From Bacteroidota bacterium (GTDB taxonomy: Bacteria > Bacteroidota > Bacteroidia > Cytophagales > UBA9547): a stretch of DNA of 58,817 bases. How positions within the stretch are numbered: the first letter of the stretch is position 1; each line of letters opens with the position of its first letter. Below are positions 25,865 to 35,027 of the stretch, one piece after another. Under the pieces are notes generated by a model. The model had not been told where the DNA came from. It saw only the letters and a program-made list of their open reading frames with translations, and searched no databases. Where the stretch lies: positions 1-58,817 of the forward strand of contig RDZG01000066.1 in the NCBI GenBank assembly GCA_004293915.1, in the 5' to 3' direction. Both the position numbers and the translations under genes were made by a program.

Positions 25865-26164
25865 ATGAGTAGCGAAAGTATAGCTTTAAAACTGGATGCC
25901 CTCGAAAACAGAGTAAAAAAACTGGTTGATGCCCACAATTATTTAAAACGTGAGCTTCAAGAATCGCAAACCGAGAACGAAGTTTTGCGAAAACAAATTG
26001 AATTAAAAAATGATGAGTTAAAAAATTTCCAAAATCAATCAAAAATAACTAAGATTGCAACGCATTTGTCAAAAGATAAAAATTTGGCTAATGAATATAA
26101 AAATAAAATAAACGAATATTTAAAGGAGATAGATAAAGGGTTGGCTTATTTACAAAAAGTTTAA
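25865..26164 (+). CDS. Coiled-coil protein upstream of zapA
   Basis: A 99-residue protein that is nearly all heptad coiled coil (L-D-A-L-E-N-R-V-K-K-L at 11-21, then repeated L, E, N and K to about residue 60). It sits 15 bases upstream of zapA. Small coiled-coil genes are common immediately before zapA in Bacteroidota and may act with the division apparatus, as ZapB does in gammaproteobacteria. I do not claim homology to ZapB. Confidence 0.75.
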   Translation: MSSESIALKLDALENRVKKLVDAHNYLKRELQESQTENEVLRKQIELKNDELKNFQNQSKITKIATHLSKDKNLANEYKNKINEYLKEIDKGLAYLQKV

Positions 26165-26179
26165 TAATATACAAATAAG

Positions 26180-26470
26180 ATGGCTATACTTTCGATTAAA
26201 ATCAAAATAGGAGACAAAGACTATGTGATGAAAGTAGAAGAATCCGAAGAGGAAACGTTGCGTTTGGCTGCAAAACAGCTTAACGAAAAGTTGAAAATGT
26301 TTAAAGAGCAATATGGTATCGAAGACAAAGCTGATTTATTAGCAATGGTTGCATTTGATACTACTGTGAATCACTTAAAAAAAGAAAGGGATGGTTCATA
26401 TACTGACAAACAATTGACCGACAGGCTTACACACCTCAGTAATATTATTTCAAAATCAATGGCAGATTAG
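26180..26470 (+). CDS. zapA: Cell division protein ZapA
   Basis: A 96-residue ZapA. The N-terminal I-K-I-K-I-G-D-K-D-Y-V-M-K-V strands and E-E-E-T-L-R-L-A-A-K-Q-L-N-E-K-L helix match the family, followed by the long tetramerising helix with A-D-L-L-A-M-V-A-F-D. ZapA cross-links FtsZ filaments at midcell. It lies between the coiled-coil gene and rny, a common Bacteroidota order. The gap to rny is 84 bases with no convincing 6S-RNA-like hairpin. Confidence 0.88.
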   Translation: MAILSIKIKIGDKDYVMKVEESEEETLRLAAKQLNEKLKMFKEQYGIEDKADLLAMVAFDTTVNHLKKERDGSYTDKQLTDRLTHLSNIISKSMAD

Positions 26471-26554
26471 ATTAAAATTTTGCTATTTTGAGTATTTAAG
26501 AACCTATTTTTTTATTTCCATTTCATATTTTTACCTTAAATCTTTAACAAAAAC

Positions 26555-28117
26555 ATGGAAATAATAGTGTATTTGGTTGTATCAATTGTGTTTGGAGCGG
26601 GTGGTTTTGTGCTATCTAAATCAATGACCAACAAAAAAAGTAAAGCCGCAGAAGAAGAAGCCAAAGAAAAAGCAGCCTTAATTTTGCAAGAAGCTGATTT
26701 GAAAGCAGAAGCCATCAAAAAAGACAAAATGCACGAAGCAAAAGAGCATTTTTTGAAACTCAAAACCGAATTTGAAGAAGATGCAAATCGTAAGAAGAAT
26801 TTCATTATACAAAACGAGCAAAAAATAAAATCGCGTGAGCAAAGTTTAAATTCGCAACAACAAAATTTGACGAAAAAAGAAGCAGATGCCGATTTGCTTA
26901 AACAAACGTTGCAAGCTCAAACCGAAAGTTTAAATAAGAAAAAAGAAGAAGTTGAAAAACTTAGATTGAGTCAAGTATCTCAACTTGAGCGTATTGCAAA
27001 TTTATCTGCCGACCAAGCTAGAGAACAATTAATCGAAAATTTAACAAACGAAGCACAAAGCAAAGCATCTACACACATCAAAGAAATTGTGGAAGAAGCA
27101 AAACTTACTGCAACCAAGGAAGCTAAAAAAATCATTATTCAAACCATTCAACGCACAGCTGCCGAACAAGCAGTAGAAAATTGTGTATCAATTTTTAATA
27201 TCGAAAGTGATGATATTAAAGGGAAAATTATTGGACGAGAAGGTCGAAATATTCGTACATTAGAGGCTGCAACAGGTGTAGAAATTGTTGTTGATGACAC
27301 ACCAGAAGCTATTGTGATTTCAGGATTTGATCCAATAAGAAGAGAAATTGCTCGACTTTCTTTGCATAGATTAGTGGCTGATGGACGAATTCATCCTGCT
27401 AGAATTGAAGAAATAGTGAACAAAACCACTAAAGACATCGAAGAAGAAATAATAGAAATTGGCGAACGTACTGCTATCGATTTGGGTATTCATGGATTAC
27501 ATCCTGAACTTATTCGTATGGTCGGACGCATGCGTTACCGTTCTTCTTATGCACAAAATTTATTGCAACATTCAAAAGAAGTTGCTCGTTTGTGTTCGAC
27601 AATGGCTGCTGAACTTGGTTTAAATGCTAAAATGGCAAAACGTGCAGGTTTGCTACACGATATTGGAAAAGTTTGGCACGAAGAAAGCGAAATGCCTCAT
27701 GCTATTTTAGGCATGGAATTAGCTAAAAAATACAAAGAACATCCAGAAATTTGCAATGCTATTGGTGCTCATCATGATGAAATAGAAATGACATCTTTAA
27801 TATCTCCAATTATACAATCATGTGATGCTATTTCAGGTTCTCGTCCAGGTGCAAGAAGAGAAGTTGCCGATAGTTATATGAAACGTTTGAAAGATTTAGA
27901 AGCATTATCACTTTCGTTTGATGGCGTTCAAAAATGTTTTGCTATGCAAGCAGGTAGAGAATTGCGTATAATAGTTGATTCTGAGAATGTTACTGACGAA
28001 AAAGCAAGTATGCTTTCGTATGATATTTCTCAAAAAATAGAAAAAGAAATGCAATATCCAGGTCAAATTAAAGTTACTGTAATTCGCGAGATGAGAGCAG
28101 TTGCTTATGCAAAATAA
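26555..28117 (+). CDS. rny: Ribonuclease Y
   Basis: RNase Y is a membrane-anchored endoribonuclease that starts mRNA decay. The 520-residue protein has an N-terminal membrane helix (2-22) and a long coiled coil (about 28-190). The KH domain (about 210-280) contains [13 protein letters not shown]. The HD domain has L-L-H-D-I-G-K-V (H and D metal ligands, about 370-377), an upstream H-S-K-E-V-A and downstream G-A-H-H-D-E. All catalytic HD residues are present. It follows zapA. Confidence 0.96.
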   Translation: MEIIVYLVVSIVFGAGGFVLSKSMTNKKSKAAEEEAKEKAALILQEADLKAEAIKKDKMHEAKEHFLKLKTEFEEDANRKKNFIIQNEQKIKSREQSLNSQQQNLTKKEADADLLKQTLQAQTESLNKKKEEVEKLRLSQVSQLERIANLSADQAREQLIENLTNEAQSKASTHIKEIVEEAKLTATKEAKKIIIQTIQRTAAEQAVENCVSIFNIESDDIKGKIIGREGRNIRTLEAATGVEIVVDDTPEAIVISGFDPIRREIARLSLHRLVADGRIHPARIEEIVNKTTKDIEEEIIEIGERTAIDLGIHGLHPELIRMVGRMRYRSSYAQNLLQHSKEVARLCSTMAAELGLNAKMAKRAGLLHDIGKVWHEESEMPHAILGMELAKKYKEHPEICNAIGAHHDEIEMTSLISPIIQSCDAISGSRPGARREVADSYMKRLKDLEALSLSFDGVQKCFAMQAGRELRIIVDSENVTDEKASMLSYDISQKIEKEMQYPGQIKVTVIREMRAVAYAK

Positions 28118-28133
28118 TACTAAACCTTAAAAC

Positions 28134-28787
28134 ATGAATAGATTCATTGTAATGATATTTTTTTTAACATTTAGCAATCATATTTGTAATGCACAATGGT
28201 ATGCTTTGAAAAAGAAAAAATACGAATCGAATATTAAATTTGATAAAGATGAAAATGGTAAAATAATATTTTATGGTGTAGTTTCTGGCGATACTGTCCC
28301 AGCAAGAGACACACTTTGGCTTCTTGCACAATCTTGGATTCGTACTATTTTAAACGAAAAAGGCGATAAAGTAACTTTTGAAGAAATGCTATCTGGCACT
28401 ATCGAAGCACAAGTTAGCTATTTGGCTTACGTAGAGTCTATTATATCGAAAATTCCACACGGAAAAATTTCATATAAAGTAAGTATTGATATAAAAAATA
28501 AAAAATACAGATATACTTTTACTGAATTTGAATTTCAGGAATACAAACAAAATAGACAAGATTTCAAATATTACCCAGTAAACGGAAAACCAACACCGCT
28601 CGAAAAAGAAAGAATGTTTGGATATCAAGGAGCTTGGGATAGCCACCGATATAATATGAAGAAAAAAATAGAAGCTCAAATTTTGAATTTAAAAACTCAA
28701 ATGAAGCGAGTTATAAAAAAACCTGAAGCGCCAAAAACAGATTCTTCTAAAAAAGAAAATGTCATTATAAAAACTAAAGATTGGTAA
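28134..28787 (+). CDS. Exported DUF4468-like protein
   Basis: A 217-residue protein with a signal peptide (1-20, ending C-N-A-Q) and a DUF4468-type region: V-V-S-G-D-T, a helix with A-Q-S-W-I-R-T-I-L-N-E-K, G-T-I-E-A, and a strand pair Y-K-V-S-I-D-I-K-N-K-K-Y-R-Y-T-F-T-E-F. DUF4468 proteins are Bacteroidota periplasmic proteins of unknown function with a TBP-like fold. The C-terminal 30 residues are lysine-rich. It starts 16 bases after rny and may be co-transcribed. Confidence 0.7.
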   Translation: MNRFIVMIFFLTFSNHICNAQWYALKKKKYESNIKFDKDENGKIIFYGVVSGDTVPARDTLWLLAQSWIRTILNEKGDKVTFEEMLSGTIEAQVSYLAYVESIISKIPHGKISYKVSIDIKNKKYRYTFTEFEFQEYKQNRQDFKYYPVNGKPTPLEKERMFGYQGAWDSHRYNMKKKIEAQILNLKTQMKRVIKKPEAPKTDSSKKENVIIKTKDW

Positions 28788-28847
28788 GTATTTTTTTACA
28801 ATAATTTAGAACAAATTTATTGACTATTAGATTTAGGATTAAAAAAA

Positions 28848-30227
28848 TTGTACGCAATTGTAGATATTGAAACCACAGGTGGGCAGCCAAATAAAAGCAG
28901 CATTACTGAAATTGCAATTATTATCCATGATGGCAAAAAAGTAGTAGATAAATTTTGTAGCTTAGTAAACCCACAATGCTATATTCCATATTTTATCACA
29001 AATCTTACTGGAATTACCAATGAAATGGTAGAAAATGCACCTAAATTTCATGAGATTGCAAAACAAATAGTTGATATTACAAAAGATTGCATTTTTGTGG
29101 CACACAATGTTAATTTTGATTATGGATTTGTGAAAGCTGCATTCAAAAATTTAGGTTATAATTATCAAAGAAAAACACTTTGCACTGTAAAATTAAGTAG
29201 AAAAACATTTCCAAAATTAAGTTCTTATAGTTTAGGAAATTTGTGCAAAACATTTAATATCAATAATTTAGCACAACATAGAGCACTTGGCGATGCCGAA
29301 GCTACAACAAAACTATTTGAAAAAATCATTCAAACTTATCCAGGTTTGTTTAGTGAAGAAAATATAAAACAAGAAATTAAAAATGAAATAATTCCAATCG
29401 AATTAGACGAAAATATTTTAAAAACAATTCCAGAAAATATTACTGGAGTGTATTACTTTCATAATCTAAATGGCGAAATAATTTACGTTGGCAAAAGTAT
29501 AGACATAAAAAAACGAATCATTCAACATTTTTCTGTTTCTGCACAAAACAATAGGCGTTCGTTGATGCTCAAAAACGATATTGCAGATATAACTTTTGAA
29601 AATACAGGGAGCGAACTTGTTGCTTTGCTTTTAGAATCAGATGAAATAAAAAAACTAAAACCAAAGTTGAATTTGGCTCAAAAAAAAACAAGACAAATTC
29701 CTTATTACGGCATATATTCAGATTTGGATAATTTAGGATATTTAACATTTGTGATTGAGCGATTATCGGAGCAAAAAGAAGCCATATATACTGCCGATAA
29801 TCTTGCTGAGGCAAAAGAATTTCTTTACAAAATCATCGAAAAATATAATTTGTGCTTATCAAAATGTGATTTGCACAAAACAGGTGGTGCGTGTTTCAAT
29901 CATCAAATCGAAAAATGCGAAGGAGCATGTTGTGGCAAAGAAATTCCTAAAAATTATAATTTGAAAGTTGAAAAAGCATTAGAAAAATATAGCTTTCAAA
30001 ATAAAAGTTTTTTTATGATTGATAAAGGTAGAAATATGTATGAAAAATCAATTATTTGTATTGAAAATGGACAGTACAAAGGTTTTGGATATTTCGATAC
30101 TGAATATCAATTGGGAATAGAAGAACTTAGAAATTGCGTTAAAAAATATAATCATAACAAAGATATACAATTGATAATCAAACGATTTGAAAACAAAAAT
30201 ATTGAAACAATACCATTTAATAGTTAA
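28848..30227 (+). CDS. DnaQ-like exonuclease fused to a GIY-YIG nuclease
   Basis: A 459-residue fusion. Residues 1-170 are a DEDDh 3'-5' exonuclease (V-D-I-E-T-T-G near residue 5, H-N-V-N-F-D-Y, and H-R-A-L-G-D-A). About 197-285 is a GIY-YIG nuclease of UvrC/Cho type (G-V-Y-Y-F, then I-I-Y-V-G-K-S-I-D-I-K-K-R). A Cys-rich stretch follows (C-D-L-H-K-T-G-G-A-C-F-N-H and K-C-E-G-A-C-C) like that of UvrC. Such fusions are annotated as DNA polymerase III epsilon-like/Cho proteins and probably act in repair. The start is TTG at 28848, right before the first strand; no ATG precedes it. Confidence 0.85.
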   Translation: MYAIVDIETTGGQPNKSSITEIAIIIHDGKKVVDKFCSLVNPQCYIPYFITNLTGITNEMVENAPKFHEIAKQIVDITKDCIFVAHNVNFDYGFVKAAFKNLGYNYQRKTLCTVKLSRKTFPKLSSYSLGNLCKTFNINNLAQHRALGDAEATTKLFEKIIQTYPGLFSEENIKQEIKNEIIPIELDENILKTIPENITGVYYFHNLNGEIIYVGKSIDIKKRIIQHFSVSAQNNRRSLMLKNDIADITFENTGSELVALLLESDEIKKLKPKLNLAQKKTRQIPYYGIYSDLDNLGYLTFVIERLSEQKEAIYTADNLAEAKEFLYKIIEKYNLCLSKCDLHKTGGACFNHQIEKCEGACCGKEIPKNYNLKVEKALEKYSFQNKSFFMIDKGRNMYEKSIICIENGQYKGFGYFDTEYQLGIEELRNCVKKYNHNKDIQLIIKRFENKNIETIPFNS

Positions 30228-30286
30228 AAATTAACCCTCAATTCCCAATTTAAAACAATTGAATTAATTTTTTAATTTAATTAAAT

Positions 30287-31000
30287 ATGAGTAATTTCTT
30301 AACTGCAAAATGGGAAAATATAATCATGGTAAATTATGCCATTGATCCTAACATTTTACAAAATTATATTCCAAAAGGAGTTGAAATAGATACGTTCAAT
30401 GGAAAAACCTACGTTAGCCTTGTAGGATTTATGTTCAAAAATACTTCTATTTTTAATATTCCAATTCCATTATTAGGCACATTTGAAGAAATAAATCTTC
30501 GATTTTATGTTAAAAGAATTGTAAATGGCAAAATCAGAAAAGGTGTTGTGTTTATTAATGAAACAGTTCCATACAAAATAGTGGCTTTACTTGCTAATTT
30601 TTTATATAAGGAACACTATATTTCAATTCCAACAAAAAGTAAAATACAAGAATATTCAGATTATAAAAATCTAAAATTTGAATGGAAAAAAGACAATCAT
30701 TGGAATTATATAAGCCTAAAAGCTAATACTCAAGCTCAGAAAATAGAAGTAAACACAATTGAAGAATTTATTTATGAACATTATTTTGGATATACTAAAG
30801 TAGATAATGAAACTACATTAGAATATGAAATTTTGCATCCAAGTTGGCAAACAAATACAGTATTAGAAGCAAAAATACAATGCAATTTTGCTTCTATGTA
30901 TGGTAATGATTTTGAAGTTTTATCTTATATGAACCCAGAAAATGTGATGATAGCTAAAGGTTCAAATATTGCTGTTAAATGGAAAAGAAATAAGATTTAA
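30287..31000 (+). CDS. DUF2071 family protein
   Basis: A 237-residue protein matching DUF2071 (YqjF-like): F-L-T-A-K-W-E-N-I-I-M near the start, Y-A-I-D-P-N-I-L-Q-N-Y-I-P, E-I-D-T-F-N-G-K-T-Y-V-S-L-V-G-F, and L-R-F-Y-V. The family has an acetoacetate-decarboxylase-like fold and no established function here. It stands alone on the plus strand and converges on the PTPS gene. Confidence 0.8.
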   Translation: MSNFLTAKWENIIMVNYAIDPNILQNYIPKGVEIDTFNGKTYVSLVGFMFKNTSIFNIPIPLLGTFEEINLRFYVKRIVNGKIRKGVVFINETVPYKIVALLANFLYKEHYISIPTKSKIQEYSDYKNLKFEWKKDNHWNYISLKANTQAQKIEVNTIEEFIYEHYFGYTKVDNETTLEYEILHPSWQTNTVLEAKIQCNFASMYGNDFEVLSYMNPENVMIAKGSNIAVKWKRNKI

Positions 31001-31019
31001 TAGCATAATTACACTTAAA

Positions 31020-31427
31020 TTAAGCAGGAAACTCTACAAAATTGCGTTCGGTTTCATAAAGCACAATTTTTATTTCACAATCGGTGCCAAGTTGTTGGGT
31101 TAAAATTTTATGAAAAACCACTGCCATATTCTCTGCCGAAGGAATAGTTTTTAGAAACTCATCGGTTTGTAAATTGAGATTTTTATGGTCAAATTTATCA
31201 GTAATATGAGTTTTTATTATATCACTTAACTGCTTCATATCCAAGGCATAACCAGTTTCAGGATCAATTTCTTTGGTTACTTTCACAATCAATTCGTAGT
31301 TGTGCCCATGATAAAATTCGTTATTGCATTTTCCATAAAAAGCTTCGTTTTTTTCGGCACTCCAATCTGGGTTATGCAAACGGTGAGCTGCATTAAAATG
31401 TTCTTTTCTACAAACAGTAATCTTCAT
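31020..31427 (-). CDS. 6-pyruvoyl-tetrahydropterin synthase / QueD family protein
   Basis: A 135-residue PTPS-family protein. The zinc ligands are in H-F-N-A-A-H-R-L (second His) and Y-H-G-H-N-Y (two His). The catalytic Cys is in Y-G-K-C-N-N-E-F-Y, five residues before H-G-H. The C-x5-HGH spacing and G-K-C-N-N resemble eukaryotic-type PTPS more than classical QueD (C-x3-HGH). Known activities in the family are 6-pyruvoyl- or 6-carboxy-tetrahydropterin synthesis, for biopterin or queuosine. No queuosine genes are nearby, so the substrate stays open. Confidence 0.85.
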   Translation of the reverse strand: MKITVCRKEHFNAAHRLHNPDWSAEKNEAFYGKCNNEFYHGHNYELIVKVTKEIDPETGYALDMKQLSDIIKTHITDKFDHKNLNLQTDEFLKTIPSAENMAVVFHKILTQQLGTDCEIKIVLYETERNFVEFPA

Positions 31428-31491
31428 TTATCTTATTATTTAGTATTTTACAGATTCATAACTACTTTTACACCCAATTAGATTAAAAATT

Positions 31492-32070
31492 ATGAAAAAA
31501 CTTTCAGCACCATTGATATTGGCATCAAATTCGCCACGAAGAAAGCAAATTTTATCTGAATTAGGTTTTGAATTTTCAACAATTGTAAAAGAAATCAACG
31601 AAGATTTCCCTACAGAAATATTACCAACCAATGTACCCGAATTTTTGGCACATAAAAAAGCAAAAGCGTATCAAAAAGAATCAGAAACGCATATAGTGCT
31701 GACATCAGATACTGTTGTAATTATTGATAATCAAATACTTGGTAAACCTTATTCGCACCACGAAGCTACGCAAATGTTAAAAAAACTTTCGGGCAACAAA
31801 CACACAGTTATTACAGGTGTATGCTTGGCATATAAAAACGAATATATTACTTTTTCTGATACAGTAGATGTGTTTTTTTTGTCATTAACCGATTCAGAAA
31901 TAGATTATTACATCAATAAAAACAAACCTTTTGACAAAGCAGGAGCTTATGGCATTCAAGAATGGATTGGCATGAGTGGTATCGAAAAAATTGTAGGTTC
32001 GTTTTATACCGTTATGGGTTTGCCTGCACATTTAGTTTACAAACATTTGGTAACAAAATTTGGTGTGTAG
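31492..32070 (+). CDS. maf: Maf-family nucleoside triphosphate pyrophosphatase
   Basis: A 192-residue Maf protein, a house-cleaning pyrophosphatase acting on dTTP, UTP and modified nucleotides. It starts with L-I-L-A-S-N-S-P-R-R-K-Q-I-L, has S-D-T-V-V (catalytic Asp) mid-length, and then H-T-V-I-T-G-V. Q-E-W-I-G near the end fits the dTTP/UTP subgroup. It is divergent from the PTPS gene across 64 bases; TACTTTTA, a one-mismatch -7 element, is visible there. Confidence 0.92.
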   Translation: MKKLSAPLILASNSPRRKQILSELGFEFSTIVKEINEDFPTEILPTNVPEFLAHKKAKAYQKESETHIVLTSDTVVIIDNQILGKPYSHHEATQMLKKLSGNKHTVITGVCLAYKNEYITFSDTVDVFFLSLTDSEIDYYINKNKPFDKAGAYGIQEWIGMSGIEKIVGSFYTVMGLPAHLVYKHLVTKFGV

Positions 32071-32092
32071 ATAAATCTATATTTTATTTCAT

Positions 32093-32100
32093 TAATTTTG
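32093..32100 (+). promoter_or_regulatory. -7 element four bases before the DUF1573 gene
   Basis: TAATTTTG fits TAnnTTTG and ends four bases before the ATG at 32105, consistent with a leaderless message. Confidence 0.5.
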
Positions 32101-32104
32101 AAAT

Positions 32105-33184
32105 ATGAAATTTCTAAACCTAATACTATTTAGTATAATAGTAGTTGCTCAAGCCCAAGAAAAGAAAACTTCGATTTCTTTTGAGTTTTATACCCACGAT
32201 TTTGGAACTATAAAAGAAGATGGACCAAAAGTGAACTACCAATTTGAGTTTACAAATGTTGGCAATAGCCCATTGATTATCAGAAATGTGCAAGCTTCGT
32301 GCGGATGCACCGTTCCGCATTGGACAAAAGAGCCTGTTTTGCCAGGCAATAAAGGTATGATTTCGGTTGATTTCGACCCTATAAACAGACCTGGACAATT
32401 CACAAAAACGCTTACTGTATTTTCTAATTCGTTTCAAGATGGCACAATTTTGACTTTGCAAGGCAAGGTTTTGCCTAAACCACGCAAACCACACGATGAT
32501 TTTCCTGATAAATTAGGCAATCTTAGAATGATTAGTCGGTATATGCATTTAGGCGAAATTTCTACTGCTGATTGGCAACGAAAATCTTTTGATATTTTCA
32601 ATCATGCTGATACAACTATTTCAATCTCAAAAATTGTATTTAACACTTCGTATTTGAACGTAAAAATAGAATCTTCGGAACTAAAACCATATACAAAATC
32701 AAAAATCACAGTAGAATATTCACCAAAATGGAGAAACGATTTTGGTTATGTGCAAGATAAAATCGAATTAATTACAACAGATAAAATTGAGCCAAACAAA
32801 TCGCTTTTTGTGAGTGCAAACATAAATATGTCGTTCAAAGATTTGACACAAGATCAGCTATTTTATGCTCCAAAAGTGGTATTTGATAAAGAATTGCACG
32901 ATTTTGGAACGATTAAACAAGGCGAAAAAGTTACAACTTCATTCACGATTAGAAACAATGGAAGAGACGAACTTCAAATCTTAAAAGTAAAGCCAAGTTG
33001 TGGCTGCACCATTACAGAAATAGATAAAAAAACGTTAAAAAATGGCGAATCGGCAAAACTTAGTATTACATTTGATTCAGCAGGAAAAGATGGCATTCAA
33101 GACAAGCACATAAATATTTATTCAAACGACCCCAAAAACTTCAATTCTGTTATTACTTTAAGAGCTAAAATTGTCAAAAATTAG
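32105..33184 (+). CDS. Exported protein with two DUF1573 domains
   Basis: A 359-residue protein with a signal peptide (about 1-17, ending V-V-A-Q-A-Q) and two DUF1573 immunoglobulin-like domains. The first covers about 25-120 (H-D-F-G-T-I-K-E-D-G, then S-C-G-C-T-V). The second covers about 265-358 (H-D-F-G-T-I-K-Q-G-E, then S-C-G-C-T-I-T-E). Both C-G-C motifs are intact. DUF1573 domains are widespread in Bacteroidota exported proteins; no function is established. The sequence between the domains resembles neither. Confidence 0.85.
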   Translation: MKFLNLILFSIIVVAQAQEKKTSISFEFYTHDFGTIKEDGPKVNYQFEFTNVGNSPLIIRNVQASCGCTVPHWTKEPVLPGNKGMISVDFDPINRPGQFTKTLTVFSNSFQDGTILTLQGKVLPKPRKPHDDFPDKLGNLRMISRYMHLGEISTADWQRKSFDIFNHADTTISISKIVFNTSYLNVKIESSELKPYTKSKITVEYSPKWRNDFGYVQDKIELITTDKIEPNKSLFVSANINMSFKDLTQDQLFYAPKVVFDKELHDFGTIKQGEKVTTSFTIRNNGRDELQILKVKPSCGCTITEIDKKTLKNGESAKLSITFDSAGKDGIQDKHINIYSNDPKNFNSVITLRAKIVKN

Positions 33185-33188
33185 CTTT

Positions 33189-34844
33189 CTATTTTTTATC
33201 TACAGTTTCCAAAAATAAATTATTCATTGCATCTGCTTCTAAACCCAAAATGTCTTTTTGGAGCAAACGCACTACTTCATCATAAAACAATACAATCATT
33301 GGCGATTGTGTCATTGCCAAGCTATCCATTTTTTGGTAATATTTGTTTCTAATTGTAGCGTTTTGTTCGGAAAGCGATTTTTCATAATAGGTATCAAATG
33401 CTGGATTTGAAAATCGGCATTTGTTTGGACCAGCTGGCGTAAAATTTTTGCTATAAAAAAGTGCCATATAATTCTCAGGATCAGCATAATCGCCTTGCCA
33501 CGAAGCCCTAAAAAACTTGATATTTCCATTCGAAATATTTTCTAATAATGTAGCTTTATCTAACGTTTCTATTTGAATTTTAATGCCTATTTTACTCCAT
33601 TCTCTTTGTGCAAATTCGCATATTTCTTTATATGGAAAACGAGTTAAAGTATTTAGCATAATTGGCTGTAACCCTTCGCCATGTGGATAGCCAGCTTCAG
33701 CCAAAAGTTGCAATGCTTTATCTACATTGTAATCAAATCCTTTTACTGCATTTGAGTTTAACATAAATGGTGGAATTGCACCATTTTCGCCAGCTTTTCC
33801 AACGTTGTTTAATAAATATTGAACCATTTGTTTTCTATTGATGGCATAATTTAAGGCTTGTCTAACTTTTAAATTCAAAAGTGGATGGTTTTTGTTGCCA
33901 TAAGTAGATTTATCTAACTGAATACCAAGATATTCGGTATTCATATATGGTACTTTTTGGACATTAAATGCTTGTGAAAAATCTTTTTGAATATTTCCAT
34001 CTGCATCGAAAACTATATCACGAGAATTTTCGTCTAAGCCCGAAATAAAATCTATTTTTTTCTGCTTAAAAAGCATAAAAGCAATATTTCTGTCGTTCAC
34101 AAACGAAATATGAATACCATCTAAATAAGGTAGCGGCTTGCCCAAAGAATCGGTTTTCCAATAGGCTTTATTTTTCTCAAAAACTAAGGCACTTTTATCT
34201 TCCCAAAGTTTAAATTTGAATGCTCCAGTGCCAACAGGGTGGATTCTAAATTCTTTTTGCCATTTTTCTACAATTTCTTTTGGAACTACATACGCATAAG
34301 GCATAGTAAGAATTTGTAAAAAAGGTGAATATGGTTTTTGTAATGTAATCTGCAAAGTATAGTTATCAATGGCTTTAAAACAGGTATCTGAAAATGTAGA
34401 ATCATTGATTTTCAACACTTTATCATTAAAAATCCATGCTCCACGACTGACTGTTTTTTGATCTATAATTCGTTTGAAACTATAAACAAAATCTTGTGCA
34501 TTTACTTCTCTGCCTTTGTTGTTTTCAAATCCCTCGGCATCGTGAAAAAATATATTTTTTCGCAAATAAAACGTGTATCTTTTCCCATCTACACTTACTT
34601 TCCAACTTGCTGCCAAACAAGGAATTACACCCAGTTTTTTATCTAATGTTACAAGTCCATTAAAAATCTGATTTACAGCCCAAATATTACCTTGCGTATT
34701 TGCATAAGCAGGATCAAGCGATGAGATATCTGTATCTTGATTGTACCTAAAAATCTTATATGATTTATCCGTTTTATGTTCTTTGCATGAAAAAATGCTG
34801 ATAGTTATAAAAAATAAACATAATATTTTATGTAAATGGCTCAT
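33189..34844 (-). CDS. Peptide/nickel-type ABC transporter substrate-binding lipoprotein
   Basis: A SBP_bac_5 family protein (OppA/DppA type). From the ATG at 34844 it is 551 residues. It has a lipoprotein signal ending I-F-S-C (Cys20), the N-terminal D-I-S-S-L-D-P-A-Y, A-A-S-W-K-V-S-V-D-G-K-R-Y-T-F-Y-L-R-K-N-I-F near residue 80, and the family N-Y-A-I-N-R-K-Q-M segment. No permease or ATPase genes are adjacent, so it must pair with distant genes or serve a non-transport role. The in-frame ATG at 34886 overlaps the -7 element and is rejected. Confidence 0.88.
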   Translation of the reverse strand: MSHLHKILCLFFITISIFSCKEHKTDKSYKIFRYNQDTDISSLDPAYANTQGNIWAVNQIFNGLVTLDKKLGVIPCLAASWKVSVDGKRYTFYLRKNIFFHDAEGFENNKGREVNAQDFVYSFKRIIDQKTVSRGAWIFNDKVLKINDSTFSDTCFKAIDNYTLQITLQKPYSPFLQILTMPYAYVVPKEIVEKWQKEFRIHPVGTGAFKFKLWEDKSALVFEKNKAYWKTDSLGKPLPYLDGIHISFVNDRNIAFMLFKQKKIDFISGLDENSRDIVFDADGNIQKDFSQAFNVQKVPYMNTEYLGIQLDKSTYGNKNHPLLNLKVRQALNYAINRKQMVQYLLNNVGKAGENGAIPPFMLNSNAVKGFDYNVDKALQLLAEAGYPHGEGLQPIMLNTLTRFPYKEICEFAQREWSKIGIKIQIETLDKATLLENISNGNIKFFRASWQGDYADPENYMALFYSKNFTPAGPNKCRFSNPAFDTYYEKSLSEQNATIRNKYYQKMDSLAMTQSPMIVLFYDEVVRLLQKDILGLEADAMNNLFLETVDKK

Positions 34845-34883
34845 TTTAGGTATATAAATTGCTAATACTTTTTTTACTTTTCT

Positions 34884-34891
34884 CAAAAGTA
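34884..34891 (-). promoter_or_regulatory. -7 element of the substrate-binding protein gene
   Basis: Minus-strand TACTTTTG fits TAnnTTTG, about 39 bases before the ATG at 34844. Confidence 0.45.
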
Positions 34892-34909
34892 AGTATTCGA
34901 GTTTTTTAT

Positions 34910-34944
34910 TTTGGTAGTGTTGAAAAATTTAACAAATATTTTTG
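34910..34944 (+). promoter_or_regulatory. Candidate promoter of the YceI gene
   Basis: TTTG at 34910-34913, 23-base spacer, TATTTTTG at 34937-34944. A second TATTTTTG follows at 34948-34955. Either gives a leader of about 70-80 bases before 35028; no known riboswitch was recognised in it. Confidence 0.45.
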
Positions 34945-35027
34945 TAGTATTTTTGAAAACATGGAACTAAACAATAGTGGTGTAGGTTTTAAACTAAATT
35001 TTTAACCTTAAATATAAATTCACAAAA

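Noticed and set aside
26471-26554. A 6S RNA between zapA and rny, by analogy with enterobacteria
   Set aside because: The gap is only 84 bases and shows no long interrupted hairpin.
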